Source of the DNA: Filosporella fistucella
Taxonomy: Eukaryota; Ascomycota; Leotiomycetes; Helotiales
NCBI GenBank assembly: GCA_030077755.1
Contig: JAQJZZ010000021.1
Span: forward strand, 930,001 to 994,000
Reading direction: 5' to 3'
DNA: 64,000 nucleotides
The notes under the pieces are model-generated. The model was not told where the DNA came from and searched no databases. It saw only the letters and a list, made by a program, of their open reading frames with translations. Below, piece after piece: positions 34,154-45,569 of the stretch (the first letter of the stretch is position 1; every line of letters starts with the position of its first letter). The translations under genes were made by a program, and so were the position numbers.

Positions 34154-36650
34154 TCAGATGATATTGAATTTCTGCTCGTGCTCAATATACTTAGCCGATT
34201 TTTCCATGGCTTCACCATCCATAATACTGTGAACATAACATTCACCCACCAAGGCATACGTATCTGATGCCTCATCTTGGGCTTTGCGCAAGACAACAGG
34301 AACACTGCAGCCGTACAATATACATATAATGTCACCCGTCTGTGCAGCCATGGGAGCTAGTCCGATGAACTTGCCCTCGGTCTGGAAGAATTTGCGATTC
34401 CAGATGACGCTCTGAACTCTCAGGAGAAAATCAACAACTAGAGATGACCCAGCCTCTTTGCAGTCGGCGACCAGTTTCTTGGTATCAATATTACCATTTG
34501 TACTGTGGGCCAGACAGTACAGTAGAGCTCGTTGATACCATGATGGCGCATGTGATCCATTAGGACCACGATCTGCGACGATGGTTCGCCAGAAAGCTTC
34601 CGGCACAACATCACCATCATCTCTGATTTCGCAACCGCCAAGTGTGAACCACTCGTAAGCAATGATACCATCTAAAGCTCCCGATTCAAGTTTCGATATA
34701 GTATCTACCCGGAAGCCCTTGACAGATAGAGATTGCTTCTCTTCTGGGGCCACAAGTTCTTGACGTTCCGTTGTGTCCATTTCACCTCGGGAAGCATTGT
34801 ACCATTTTCGATCAGGAAGACCGACTAGACTGTCTGCATCGACACGCTCTGATGTTGAAGTGTTAGATGTTGGAGCTCGAGACGACTGAAGTGGTCGAAT
34901 CCAGGTGGGGAGGTTTGGATCAAGATCCCCACTCGCCCAACGTCGGCAAATTATGTCTAAAGACTTGGATCGCTTCACAGCATGAACAACGAACCTCTGG
35001 TATATCTCCAGTACAGTCTTTTCATAGTCCGTCTTCTTCTCAGCCCTCATCATCAAATCTTCTGCGTCCTTAGCAAGGCCGAGAACCGCGTAGATTCGAT
35101 CGAGAGGATTGGAAACTCCAAGCTCACTCAACTCTGATACTAGAGTCTCAACGCTCAGCAATAGCTGTGGCATTGTCCCAAATCCAGGCTTGCGTAAAGC
35201 ATACGTGGTGACATCGATGAATCTTTCGACACTTGTAGTTTTCCGATCGGCGAGATCGTTATCTTTATCCTTGCTATGGAACAGAATAGATATTTTGGTT
35301 TGAAATGACACGAAGATAGCAACAGCCACTACGAAATCGGTGTAATGTTTGGCCTCTTTCCCGCAATGCAGGGTGACATTCTTAGCAACGGCTACTTCTT
35401 GAACCAGCCAGAGACGACTGAAGATCGGATTGTGTAACAGGGTCAGAAATGAAGTCCAGCCAGGGATCGCAGCCTCGTCTGTAACAAGGCTGTCGATATG
35501 TTCAAGATCCAGTATTCTGGGAAGAAAATTCAGGGCTGCCACCCCATCCTCATCCTCGCCTAGCCAGAAGCATAGGTTTCGTGCGCCTTCAAAGATCTCC
35601 TTCTTGAGACCAACTTGGTGGCTCTTCTCTTCAACTCTGGTATGGTTGATGCACAATGCGTCAATCCAGAAGCACTTCACATCCTTCGGGTGTCGTAAGC
35701 GGCGCAGCGCAGCATACAAATGGCTTCTGATGAAGAAAGGGTGGGGATGGCCATTCTGGTCTCGGATCTCAACCTTCTCATTTTGCTTCACTCCGCCAGC
35801 CCAGAGGTAGGAGACCGTTTCGTATTCGTAGTCTCTCTTTTCCCCAATGGTCGCTGTTTGAAATGAATACACAACCCTTGAATACTTACGACCAGATTCG
35901 AGGCGAAGAATTCGGAATTGCCTTTCTCCTAGATGTAAGAAAGCCAAACCTGGATTGTCACCAACCACAGGCTGATCCGTCTTTACTTCCCGCTTAATTC
36001 CACCTCTTTTATATACGGCTGTAGGAGCCGGTCGAAAGGCATCGATCACCTCAGGTTCTGGTTCATCGCCCGAACTTTCCTCATCACTATCTTCAGTTGG
36101 TCTTGGTGACTTGGACTTATCGTTCTCAGATGCTGAGAGTGTCTTCGCGCGTTCTGCTTGCAGTTTTGCTCGACTCTTCCCCCTCTTCCTTTCGTTCGTC
36201 CGAGGCTCGGAGCATTCGAGCGGCTCTGGTTTATGTTGGAGACAACGTAGACATTTCTGCGGCCATACCCTATCTACTGGAAAGCACTTTGAAGGTTAGC
36301 ATATAATTCTAAAAGTAGAGTAAGACGACAACAATAGTCTCTGTTGCTATGGCAGACGATTGACTTTACATCCAAGCTGAAGATTGAAATGTCCTCAAGC
36401 CAAAAGAAAGAATGCCCAGCAACAATATATGAAAGTCATGCGGTACCTTCTTCCTTGCATCCCGACATTGATTGCACTTCAACAGATTAAGCTTCTTCCG
36501 CTTCTCTATGGGAGCCTCATTGCCAAGTTGTGTCTGTGTAGGAGGGGCACCGGGGGCATCTGCATTTCGACTTTGTACAGTCAAAGGGCGGAGCTGTTGT
36601 TGGGAGGTTGCTCCCAATAATTGGGGATCGATGATAGTGCTATTATTCAT
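34154..36650 (-). CDS. Zn2Cys6-type zinc cluster fused to HET-domain protein
   Basis: Two exons (36447-36650, 34154-36286) give about 778 aa. The first exon ends with CNQCRDARKK; after a 160-bp intron (AG at 36287) the second opens with Cys, then FPVDRVWPQKC, completing C-x2-C-x6-C-x10-C-x2-C-x9-C. A basic stretch (RTNERKRGKSRAK) and a Ser/Asp/Glu-rich linker follow. Then comes the HET domain: YETVSYLWAGG, CFWIDALCIN, NLCFWLGE, FSRLWLVQEVAVAK. The C-terminal GDIICILYGCSVPVVLR and LVGECYVHSIMDG are usual for HET proteins. HET domains trigger cell death after non-self fusion in some loci. The start is uncertain (ATG 36785 and 36755 also in frame). A 36-nt GT..AG segment after LRLESG is too short to be an intron. 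Confidence 0.82.
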
Positions 36651-37638
36651 GATGGGATCATGGCCCCGCGCTTCAAAAGGGCTCCTCAAGGTGTAGACGA
36701 TTGCGTAGAGTGGCAGAGTTTCTGACTCGGCCGACACACCAAATTTGGTGGACATTTGACTGGATCGCGAAGCGAGAGGGATCATAGCGTTTTAGCTGAG
36801 CATCATATATTTCAAGATGGCATTCGAAGTCAGCGCAACCAAAAAAGAGAACACTATTTGATATCGCTTTGTGGGAGAAATCAAATCTCAAATGTGGGAA
36901 GACGTCGCAGATGAAAGCGAAATCAAATCTCGTATCTGCATGGAGCAACAAGTGTTGCGGCAGAGTAAATTTCGTTGCGCTGCATGTCTCAGCTGCCAAG
37001 GGGGCTGAGCATTTGGTCTTACGTGGCGAAGCCTAAGTGGGCATGATATTTCTGATTTGAGAGCGACAAATTATCCGGTTGCACCCGGATGTGCGGCATT
37101 TTCTGACAGTATGGGAAAAGGAGGGCGGGTTGTGTTGACAAGTGGTAGTTCCACCTTCAAGACTGATACTTGGGGAATGGAGGCAAGATTTAGACTCGTG
37201 AGAGACTTGTGGGCATTATGATTTACAAAGAGGCATGCATAAGAGTAGAACTCGCGCGAGAGTCGTGGGAAGCATCCAACACTCCACGCAATTGATCACA
37301 AGTGTACTGTATCGCTCTCGTGGATTGAGCGGTTATCTCAATTTACCCAGTCGAAAAGGGCTGTTAAGCATGATCTAGTAGCAATGATTGGACCAGAGTG
37401 GTGTGATTCCTGTCCAAAAACCTGTTTCTGTCCCGTGTACTTGGCGAAGGAATGGAGGCACTGCAAACCCGAGGGTCATTTGAGGGCATTAGGTTTCGAC
37501 AGCGCAAATTTTTCCATTTACACACATCCGATTGGGTCGTTATAACCACGAGATTGTGCAAGAAAGGGTGTCAGACTGTGCTAGAGGCACGCATTGGTAG
37601 CGCGTCGTAATCAGATTTGCGATCACCCAAAAGTATAA
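36651..37638. other. Intergenic region between divergent genes
   Basis: No gene recognised. Minus-strand frames at 36673-36999 overlap the possible upstream start of the HET fusion and look like leader sequence. Confidence 0.35.
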
Positions 37639-37785
37639 CTCTCCTCAACTCCCACACACTTTTCCTTTCTCTCTTCACTCACGCAAGCAATCAAACATAT
37701 CCATCATACACCTTTCAACAACGTTGCCGTCACTATTATCCCAAATTCATCTCATCAAACACCAAACTCACACCAAATCATCAAC
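37639..37785 (+). promoter_or_regulatory. Pyrimidine/CA-rich leader of the following small gene
   Basis: A strongly strand-biased C/T/A-rich stretch with few G residues directly precedes ATG 37786 (AACATG context). Such leaders are typical of well-expressed filamentous-fungal genes. Confidence 0.5.
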
Positions 37786-38172
37786 ATGTCTGCTACATAC
37801 GTCTCTCAATCTGCTCGTCGTAATGCACAAGCGCCAGAAGCAACAGAAGAGTTCCTTTTCATGCTGAGAAACGACTCCCTGAGCAAAGCAGAAATCGATC
37901 GTTACTTTGAGTGTACTTACCCTCTTCATCCTCTTCTCATCAAAATCTAATTTTCAAAAGGTGCCTCTGGCAACCCTTCTTCCTCTCTCGAAGTCGAAAA
38001 CGACAGAGCATCTACTGTCTCCTCTCGCTCCAGCAGCTCGTCGCGGTCTAACCGCTCGAGCATGACTTCGACATCCTGCACATCATTCACATACACACCT
38101 CATGTACCAAACTACGCACAGATGCGAGCTCTCGATATCGAGCTGTTGCAAATCGGTTCTCAGTTCTCATAA
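37786..38172 (+). CDS. Small Ser-rich protein of unknown function
   Basis: Two exons (37786-37912, 37961-38172) give 112 aa; the 48-bp intron (GTACTT..AAAAG) keeps phase. The first 42 residues (FLFMLRNDSLSKAEIDRYF) look like a short helical segment, residues about 58-82 are nearly all Ser/Arg/Thr, and the tail has YTPHVPNYAQMRALDIELL. No signal peptide or membrane helix. I recognise no family. Support comes from codon-like composition, clean splice sites, the typical leader and the stop placed right after the conserved-looking tail. It might be a conserved short cytosolic or nuclear protein. Confidence 0.62.
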
Positions 38173-39759
38173 ATGTTTTGTGTTTGGTTTTGGTTTGGAG
38201 TTGGAGTTGTAAACTGAAGCATCCTCGAGAGAATCACAATCGAGTCACCCCACTTCACCTGATTCGACTCTCGTTTCTTCAACAAGGACGCCGTGGTTCA
38301 CACTCCATACATCTGCAGCGGGGTTGGCGTTCTGGAATGGTGTTCGATTTCGAATCCTACATACAAAATTGCTTCTGGGAATATGTTTTGCATAGCGTGT
38401 ACATTGGATTGGCGTTGGGTATTACAGGCAACATATGCCTTGTTATGATTACGATATGGATGGGAGGAGTGAGATGACGATGATGTTGATGAAGTCTTGT
38501 ACATATTTCTTCTGGCAAGGATTGGGTGGTGGTCTATAATGATACTTCATGATTCAACTCAACAATATTTGTTGCTGGCTGCCTGAAAATCCAATTGTGC
38601 CCTGTGATTTGCCCCCGACAAAGCCTGGGGAAATGCCTCGCCTTGGTGGCAACTCTTTGGATTTTAGCGCTGATGCCCTGTGCTTGTCTTGATGTCCTGT
38701 CGCAATGGCCTGCTGGACCGCTGTTTTCGCAATGACCTATGCCCTCACAATAAAGAGTGTGTCCCTCGATCGAGCCAACCGCTCAATCATGGCTCAATTT
38801 AATTCGGTCTAATTGTGCTTCTACTTGCTCCCAAATCAAATGCTCGATCAGTACCAGCGGGTCGCACATCGTTTTATAATTCCCTATGGCGAATTACCGC
38901 CATGCAGGTTTGAGATACTATACTGATCCGCACGATTGAAGCCAAGCCTTATCATTAACACCTGAACCTATCACTCTTGATATTGTTTCTGATATCGTTC
39001 AGTATCCTCATATTTTTGTCGTAGCAGGCTCAATCAATTCATGGAATTTTTTCAAATTTACGGACTGAGGCGTTCTAGGCTTCGTGCCCTGTGTCTGCTA
39101 TAACTCCATGAGCTCGCTCTTTACCTCGTTAGGTAGGATATTTATCAGAGCCAGTGCAGTTCGGCGCGTACCCATATTTCATTCAACATATGCTTCTACC
39201 CACCGTTTTGTATTTATATTGTATGATGATATGCTACAACGTATTGACACTACGACCAGACGTACATATTCAAAGTACTAAGCAAGGCCTAACGGATTCT
39301 GTGGTCAACACGTACTCAAAGTCAAGGTTTGACAAATTTAGTTTACGAAATATTGTTTCCTGTGCTAGACAGTAAAAACCTGCAATTTCCTTACCCCGCT
39401 CAGTATTCGCACACTTGATAGCCATATTATCAACCATCTCAGAACTGCTTTCCAACTCCACTATCTGTTCAAGTCCAGATACAGCCCCCATCCTCGCGAT
39501 CGTAAATAAATCACATCACTACTACCTCCAACCCACCAGCGACCCCAATAGCCTAGCAAATTTGCAAGTAAAGGGCCTAGGAGGATAATAAGAAAATTGG
39601 AATCGTAGGTATATACTGGATCATCCTTCCAGCGAAGATCAATAGTAATATCCGAAGACTCAGGTGAACAATATTGCTGAATTTTGTTTTCACCTCCCAT
39701 TTCGGTCATCTAGCAGTATCCTTTTTCTCGTCAAGTTCATAGTATATTCCTATTTCTAC
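38173..39759. other. Intergenic region
   Basis: Mostly non-coding. A minus-strand ATG frame at 39461-39709 (82 codons) encodes one hydrophobic segment (FLIILLGPLLANLLG) followed by WGRWWVGG; it may be a small membrane protein, with no further support. Confidence 0.35.
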
Positions 39760-42653
39760 CTAGATATTGATGTTCAATAGGAAAGGAGAATCGTCGTCGC
39801 TCAAGTCAGCGTCTGACCTTGATGAGATTGAGGGAGTGGTGGATGATTTGGCACATTCTTCATACCAGCAAGACACACAAAGCCACTCTGGTGCCCTTTT
39901 TCTCTCTTCGCCGACATCATCATCATCTTTTTCTGAGCTACTATCACCTTCACTACTTTCGTCCTCATCATCTCTTTCATCCTGCACGCTTTGACTTTCA
40001 CACAGCTCCTCAGCAACCTCTTCATCTTTTGGCCGTTCGCAGTTGTCGACAGCAGATACGGGCAACACCTTAATATGCTTATTTTTATCTTTTTGAGAAC
40101 CCCTTGTATCATCGTCTTCAAAGAGCTCGGAAATCTTTCGATGGCTCTCATCACTGTTTGATTCCGCGTCCAGATTATATGTGTAAGGCCCAATGTAGCC
40201 ATCAAGTGACTCTCGATGCTTGATTCTCTCAAGTAAAGTTTGCCAACCGACTTCCACCATGATTCCCAAGGCTTCACCGCATAAATACTCAACAACAGAA
40301 TCATCATCACCGTGCTTGCTTTGTTTGTTGCTATCAGAGTCAGCGTAGTGTAGACATCCGCAGTCGTCGTCCTCGAAATTTTCAAGACGGTCTAAGGGGA
40401 CGAAATCGAGCTCAAAAAGAGATCCTAGGGTTTCACAATCCCACCCATCTCTTTGAAGTGACCGCACTGCAATTCGCTTTCGATGAAATTTCTACCGTCG
40501 ATGCCCAGGTCGCGAAGAGTGTCTCTCCATTCGAAAAATGAACGAGAGCTGTAGAGAGAGAGAGAGACGTCGCAGTCTCCTCTAATGTACTATAATTTCC
40601 ATCGCGTCCAGCATAATGAAGATAGGCTCCTTTCTTCACAAAAATTCTGGCAGCATTCCAATTCTCTTCGGCGATGGACGTCAGCATTGGCGTGTATCCA
40701 TTCAAAGGATTTCTGGCATCAAGTATGCTGTTGTAATAACTCGTTGCCCATTCAAGTACAGAGATATGCACTTTTGGTCCAAAACAGACCCTCCAGAACA
40801 CTGAGGCTGCCACTTCGGAATTGTAGATGGAGCTCCCTAACGCTTGTGCAAGGTCTTTCACAAAACTCATAGTGTCTTCCTCTTCCTCGAAGTCACTATC
40901 CTCAGAGTCACTATCCTCAGAGTCACTATCCTCAGAGTCCGAAACAGTCTCGCACAAGCAGCAGTCGGCAAGGCAACATCCAGGGTATTCTTTCAACAAA
41001 CTCCAGTCGTATTGATGTATGAAGTAGGAAAATAAAGTGAATATTTGGTTGTAGCTGGTGGGATCGCTTTTGGAGCAACAGGACCAAATTTTGCGGATGG
41101 AGCACCTTTGATAAACAAAGCGAAACACGTACTAGGATAATCCATTGTTGTTAATCTATTATATTTTGTAAAGTTTCAAAAGCCGAAGACAATGAAAACA
41201 CTCACAGCTGATCGTACGTAACGACATCACCATCTGCCCCCTCTGAAAGTAGCATTTCGACAATACGAACGTGACCTTTGTGAGCTGCTATCTGGAACCC
41301 AATCGGTTAATCGAGGCATAGATCCCGAGGAAAAAATTGCTCCAAAGAATGTGATAACATACGTGTAATGGTGTCCAACCCTTTGAGTTTGTGTCCCATA
41401 CAGATGCCTCCTTCCTCGACAACAATTTTTGGACCCCCTCGATATTTCCCGAGAAGCAGAAATCAAATATGAGTGAGTCGTCCGATACCGGCTGAAAGAC
41501 CTGGAAAGTTGTTTTCCAACCTTGTAGAGATCCGAGGAGTGCCATCTGCAATTCATACGCAAACCCAAATCGTACAAGCCATGCTGCTGGACGTAGAACT
41601 ACACGAATTTTGTTTTGAGTCGTACGAGTAACATGAGTAACCGTATGAAGTTCTTGGACTTTCTCGACTATGGTCTCGTCAATGCCGGTATGGACTATGA
41701 TATCGCCGAACAAAGACTTAATGGTTCTTAAATCTTTTTCATACCGTAAGTGCCACTGTCTGTTTATTGGTCGAGATGGGAAAGCATTAGATAATTTCCT
41801 GCCCCCTATTTCATGATGGGTTCCCTGATTGTATTCGAAGTCTGCTTGAGCTTGCCTGATCGCCATCTCCAACGCTTTCTTGAATCCGCCTCTCATGTAC
41901 GGGTTTGAGATATGAGCGGCAGCATTATCCAACAATTTTTCTGCCGCTTCGTCTAGCGTGGTTGGGCTTGACGTGCCGAAATTGGCAAGTATTTCGGATG
42001 TAAGTTTATTCTGGTCACGAAGTGATTCCATGTTTTGCGTTATAGCCAAAAGCATATGGGCATGATGATCGAAGCAGGACTGGATCGATCGGCTGAAGAT
42101 AATGGCGATCATCAATTGCCACACGTTCAATAGTATTCACTTGGCAACTTACTCTGTCAATGTTTGGCGAGCAAGTAACAAGGTTGTTTTGACATTCAAT
42201 AGGCGCTTCTGAAATTTGTCGATCTTTTCTTCCTTGAAAACAGCCTTGACCACACTCCATTTGCGTTTTCGACTGCTCTGGGATTGTAGGTCATCCTCAA
42301 TCTTGTTTGTCAGTTTCAACATGGTCTGTATCTGCTCCGTGCCTATTGATCGTGCTGGTTAGACATGTTTACAGGCATAGCGAACCTGCGTTATGAGCTT
42401 ATGGACCGGAGTTGAGCGTACAGCATTCCAATATATCTGTGATCGAGCCATTAATTCCATGTTTCTGTTCGTGCTGGGCAATCTCAGCAAGAGTCGTTGA
42501 TAAGAGCTTTAAATCTGCCACAACTTCGTGCATAAACTCAGGAGCCTCGTCCAACGAGCTCCAAAAATTGTAGGGCTTCTTTGCTCCATCAGCAAGCTGG
42601 ATCGTCAACGAGACGACGGCAATGATACTGGCAGCTCCACTTAGGCCATCCAT
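39760..42653 (-). CDS. Ankyrin protein with STAND-type N-terminal domain, apparent frameshifts
   Basis: Exons 42407-42653, 42153-42342, 41363-42092, 41206-41291 and a long last part starting at 41105. The N-terminus (MDGLSGAASIIAVVSLTIQ) and a later SRKRKWSVVKAVFKEEKI block resemble the fungal N-terminal domain found on NLR/STAND and ankyrin proteins. Ankyrin-like units follow (FSGNIEGVQKLLSRK, GWTPLHIAAHKGHVRIVEMLL). The 3' part has an Asp/Ser/Glu repeat, a further ankyrin-like part (NGYTPMLTSIAEENWNAAR) and an acidic tail. The frame is lost at an (AG)7 tract (40553-40567) and again near 40450-40490; homology-like sequence continues across both in other frames. It is either a pseudogene, a variable-length allele, or affected by assembly errors. 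The acceptor at 41106 is my best guess. Confidence 0.6.
40553..40567. repeat. (AG)7 microsatellite at a frame break
   Basis: Seven AG units. On the coding strand (CT)7 precedes ACAG. With (CT)6 the ankyrin gene would read SLSLYSSRSFFEWRDTLRD without interruption. Confidence 0.85.
40891..40935 (-). repeat. Three tandem 15-bp repeats encoding DSEDS units
   Basis: AGTCACTATCCTCAG occurs three times in a row. On the coding strand each copy adds five acidic/Ser residues, so copy change keeps frame. Confidence 0.9.
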
Positions 42654-44102
42654 ATTAGTTGTTATTTTTCTGTGGCATTTTGATATGGAAGAAGTTGGAG
42701 ACACAATGAGGGACGACGAAGCGTGTAATCATGCGACCAGGCTGCGAGGCTCTGAGATCGCCAGCTCATTGCACAGCCTCCACAACTCTGCGCCGCAAAT
42801 AATCTCCACTAAAATGCATGTGAATTTCTTACACTATTTATTTCAGGCATAATTGAGAACTTGGTCTGATCCTAAGAGAGATACTAATCTGTTCGAAACA
42901 GTACAATGTGATAGGAACTTGGAAGTACCAAAAGCTTCCCAAAAGAAAAGTAGCGCTGAGTTGACTACTGCATATCCTCGCTAACTAACCATGAATTAAA
43001 GGAGGAGGACTAGAGCTGGCCCCTGCATTCATCACCTTCTGCCCTATAGTGCCTGATGATACCTAATACCTTTTTTTGCTGTACACGCACCTGTCCGCTT
43101 CTGGGTTACAGTGTGTTTTCTCGAAAATGTTGCCTCTAGAGGTCTCCAGTGGCCATATCAGTTAATCTAGTGGATTCTGTTGTCATCGGATATCAAATAA
43201 CACTCTATAATACAAATTGCACTTAATCTTCTAGTAAATGTACGTTTGTGAGGTGGAGAATTGCGGGGTGAACAGGAGGTGGGGCAGATAACCGAGCGAG
43301 GCCTCTGAAAATCTTCTTACAGTCTATTGTCAGCGTCAATGCTTCGATGATGAGTCGGAGTGGAAGACTCGACATGACCAAGGCTAAGGTGGAATAGATT
43401 TGCGTAGGTATCATTTACCATGTTCATGGAAATGCTCGTGGCCTCAGAAACGTGATCCTAATTGAGAGATAAGCTGTTCCACCTCGACGACAATTAATGT
43501 AGCAATCAGGGCTATCAAACTCAATTCAGACATATGGTCAGTTCAGTGTTATATGGATATCATAACAGCACTTGAGTAGCCTGTGGGATTGAAACCCGGA
43601 GCTCTAAATTTAGTGTAAACAGTGTAGCTCATTGTCAATTAATATCTCATACGCTCTACTCCGCTTCATCAGTCTGGGTCCTTGAATTGATTTGACTCTC
43701 AATTGGCGGGGCGATACAAGGTTCTTTCTAAAACATTTATTATCGAGTCCGTCGGTGGGCAGGTCATCTCGATTTAAAATTTGAAGAAATACTAGTGGGG
43801 CAACCCCTCATATCTTCATTTTCGCCATTATTGAGTGGTCGCCTTGAGTTTCGATGATAGAAATGAGGAGTGAACATCACATCTAGAGGTTTTTGTAGAA
43901 AATAATTGTAGAACGGTAAAATCGCTGCAGGTGGTGTTGGTAAATTTCTATTTATAGCTTCGTAGGCTCCAGCACAGTGGGTCCAGTATGCTCGCCGAGT
44001 AAACCATCTCCAACCCTATTCCATCCTCATGAGACATCTCCTTATGGATCACTCGTCATAATTTCGAATGAATAAGCTAGCAGCAGCTTCAAACATTTCA
44101 AC
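42654..44102. other. Intergenic region between divergent genes
   Basis: About 1.4 kb between the ankyrin gene and the first F-box-like gene. No coding frame I can support. Confidence 0.45.
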
Positions 44103-45399
44103 ATGAGTCTTCTTGGCTGCTCAAACGAAGTTCTGCTGCAAATCCTGGGCTCGCTCAATTCCACAGCTCTCCTCCAAACGAACCTCTCTTGCAAACGGCT
44201 TGCAGAGCTATCGCTGCAACTATTGTATCGACGAATCACATTTACTCCTTCTTACCCGGATCTCAATAGTAATCTAGGATTAGCAAAGTTCAAAAGAACA
44301 ATCAAGCGACACCGAGCAAGAGCCCCATGGGTCAAATCAGCAGTTTTCAACTATTTGAGAACTAATAGCGATGCCCGTGACCTAGTTTTCAAGATACTTT
44401 ACTACCTCCCCCATATCGAGAACATTAAAGTAATTGAAGATGATGGTTTTCCGGGGGATGAAAGACGTGATTGGTATCGTCTTCCGTTTCAACAAAGGCC
44501 AACCGAAAATCCAGCTCAGATGCTTTACTACAACCTCAAGCACTTTTCCAAAGTACATACGCTGTTCTTGGAAAACTCAGATATTTCGTTTGAGGATATT
44601 CTTGGATTAGGAAATCTTCCAGCGCTGAGAGTTTTGACTATTGCGGGTTATATCGCCAGCTATTCGGAACCAATTGAGAGCACGTCCCAGACACCTATCA
44701 GAAACGGTCAAGGGATGTCCACAGTCCAAGAACTCAATTTCGTGAGATGTTCTCCTCCGCTCCCCATATCATTCCGCCACATTCTCCACAAGTTCGGAAA
44801 CGTGGCGAAGATCTCTTGGAACATGAACGATCATAGCTCGAGCTCTCCCATCTTTACCTCAGCCGAAAAGATCTCACTTCCCTCGACACTGGTGGAGTTT
44901 GAGATCACCAATGCTTCGCCTCAGGAGCCCAACTACAATCCGATAGCCGATTTCTCCGAATTCGAAGGTCTGAAAATCTTGAAATGCCCGGAATATTCCC
45001 TCGTTTCCGTACCACCCAGTTATTACCCAGGTGCTGGTGATCATTCCCGTGATCTGACTATCCCTAGTCGTCTTCCCTCTTCACTGCTCCAGCTACAGGT
45101 AACTGGTAACTTCTGATGATAGTTTCGGTTCACTCACGATAACACAGATAACCTTTGCACCTGGAAGAACTGCGTTCCGAAAAAGTGACAACGAAGGGAA
45201 CGTTTACGATTGGATCTTAGCTTTCGTAAAGCCAAAGCTCGACCATCGGCTATCGTTGTCAAAGATTCATATTAAAGAGTTACCACAGTATGGCGTCAGG
45301 AAAGTAGGGGAGCCTAGAGATGATACAGAAGAAATTTGTTCTGTGAAAGCAGCGTTACATGTAGCTGGCATCGAATTAGAATTGTCTTTGAGGACCTGA
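44103..45399 (+). CDS. F-box-like protein, copy 1
   Basis: Two exons (44103-45098, 45148-45399) give 415 aa. The N-terminal about 45 residues fit an F-box (NEVLLQILGSL, LSCKRLAELSLQLLYR). The rest is leucine-rich and irregular (LPHIENIKVI, NLPALRVLTIAG, LKILKCPEYS), as in the many fungal F-box/LRR-like proteins that may recruit substrates to SCF ubiquitin ligases. A 49-bp intron near the 3' end joins LQ to ITFAPGRTAF. The architecture matches the convergent neighbour, including the late intron. Substrate unknown. Confidence 0.78.
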
Positions 45400-45569
45400 A
45401 TACTATCTGGAGGGAGGTAGCCAGTTGGACCAATTGTATAATTGAGGTGACGAGGTTTGGAATCTCTATAGAGACTCTTGCGTCTCAGATGAACAGAAGG
45501 TGGCCATATAGCGATCGCAACCTTAGCGTATCCCACTTCCTCTTATGAGTGAAACAGGATTTCCGATGT

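Noticed and set aside
35844..35879. 36-nt GTAAGT..ACAG segment inside the HET fusion gene
   Set aside because: It is too short for a fungal intron and in-frame; the retained residues are compatible with a HET protein.
39767..40073. Plus-strand Ser-rich frames
   Set aside because: They mirror the acidic tail of the ankyrin gene on the other strand.
40465..40495. 29-nt GT..AG segment that would join two frames of the ankyrin gene
   Set aside because: It is below plausible intron length and removes family-like sequence, so a frameshift is more likely.
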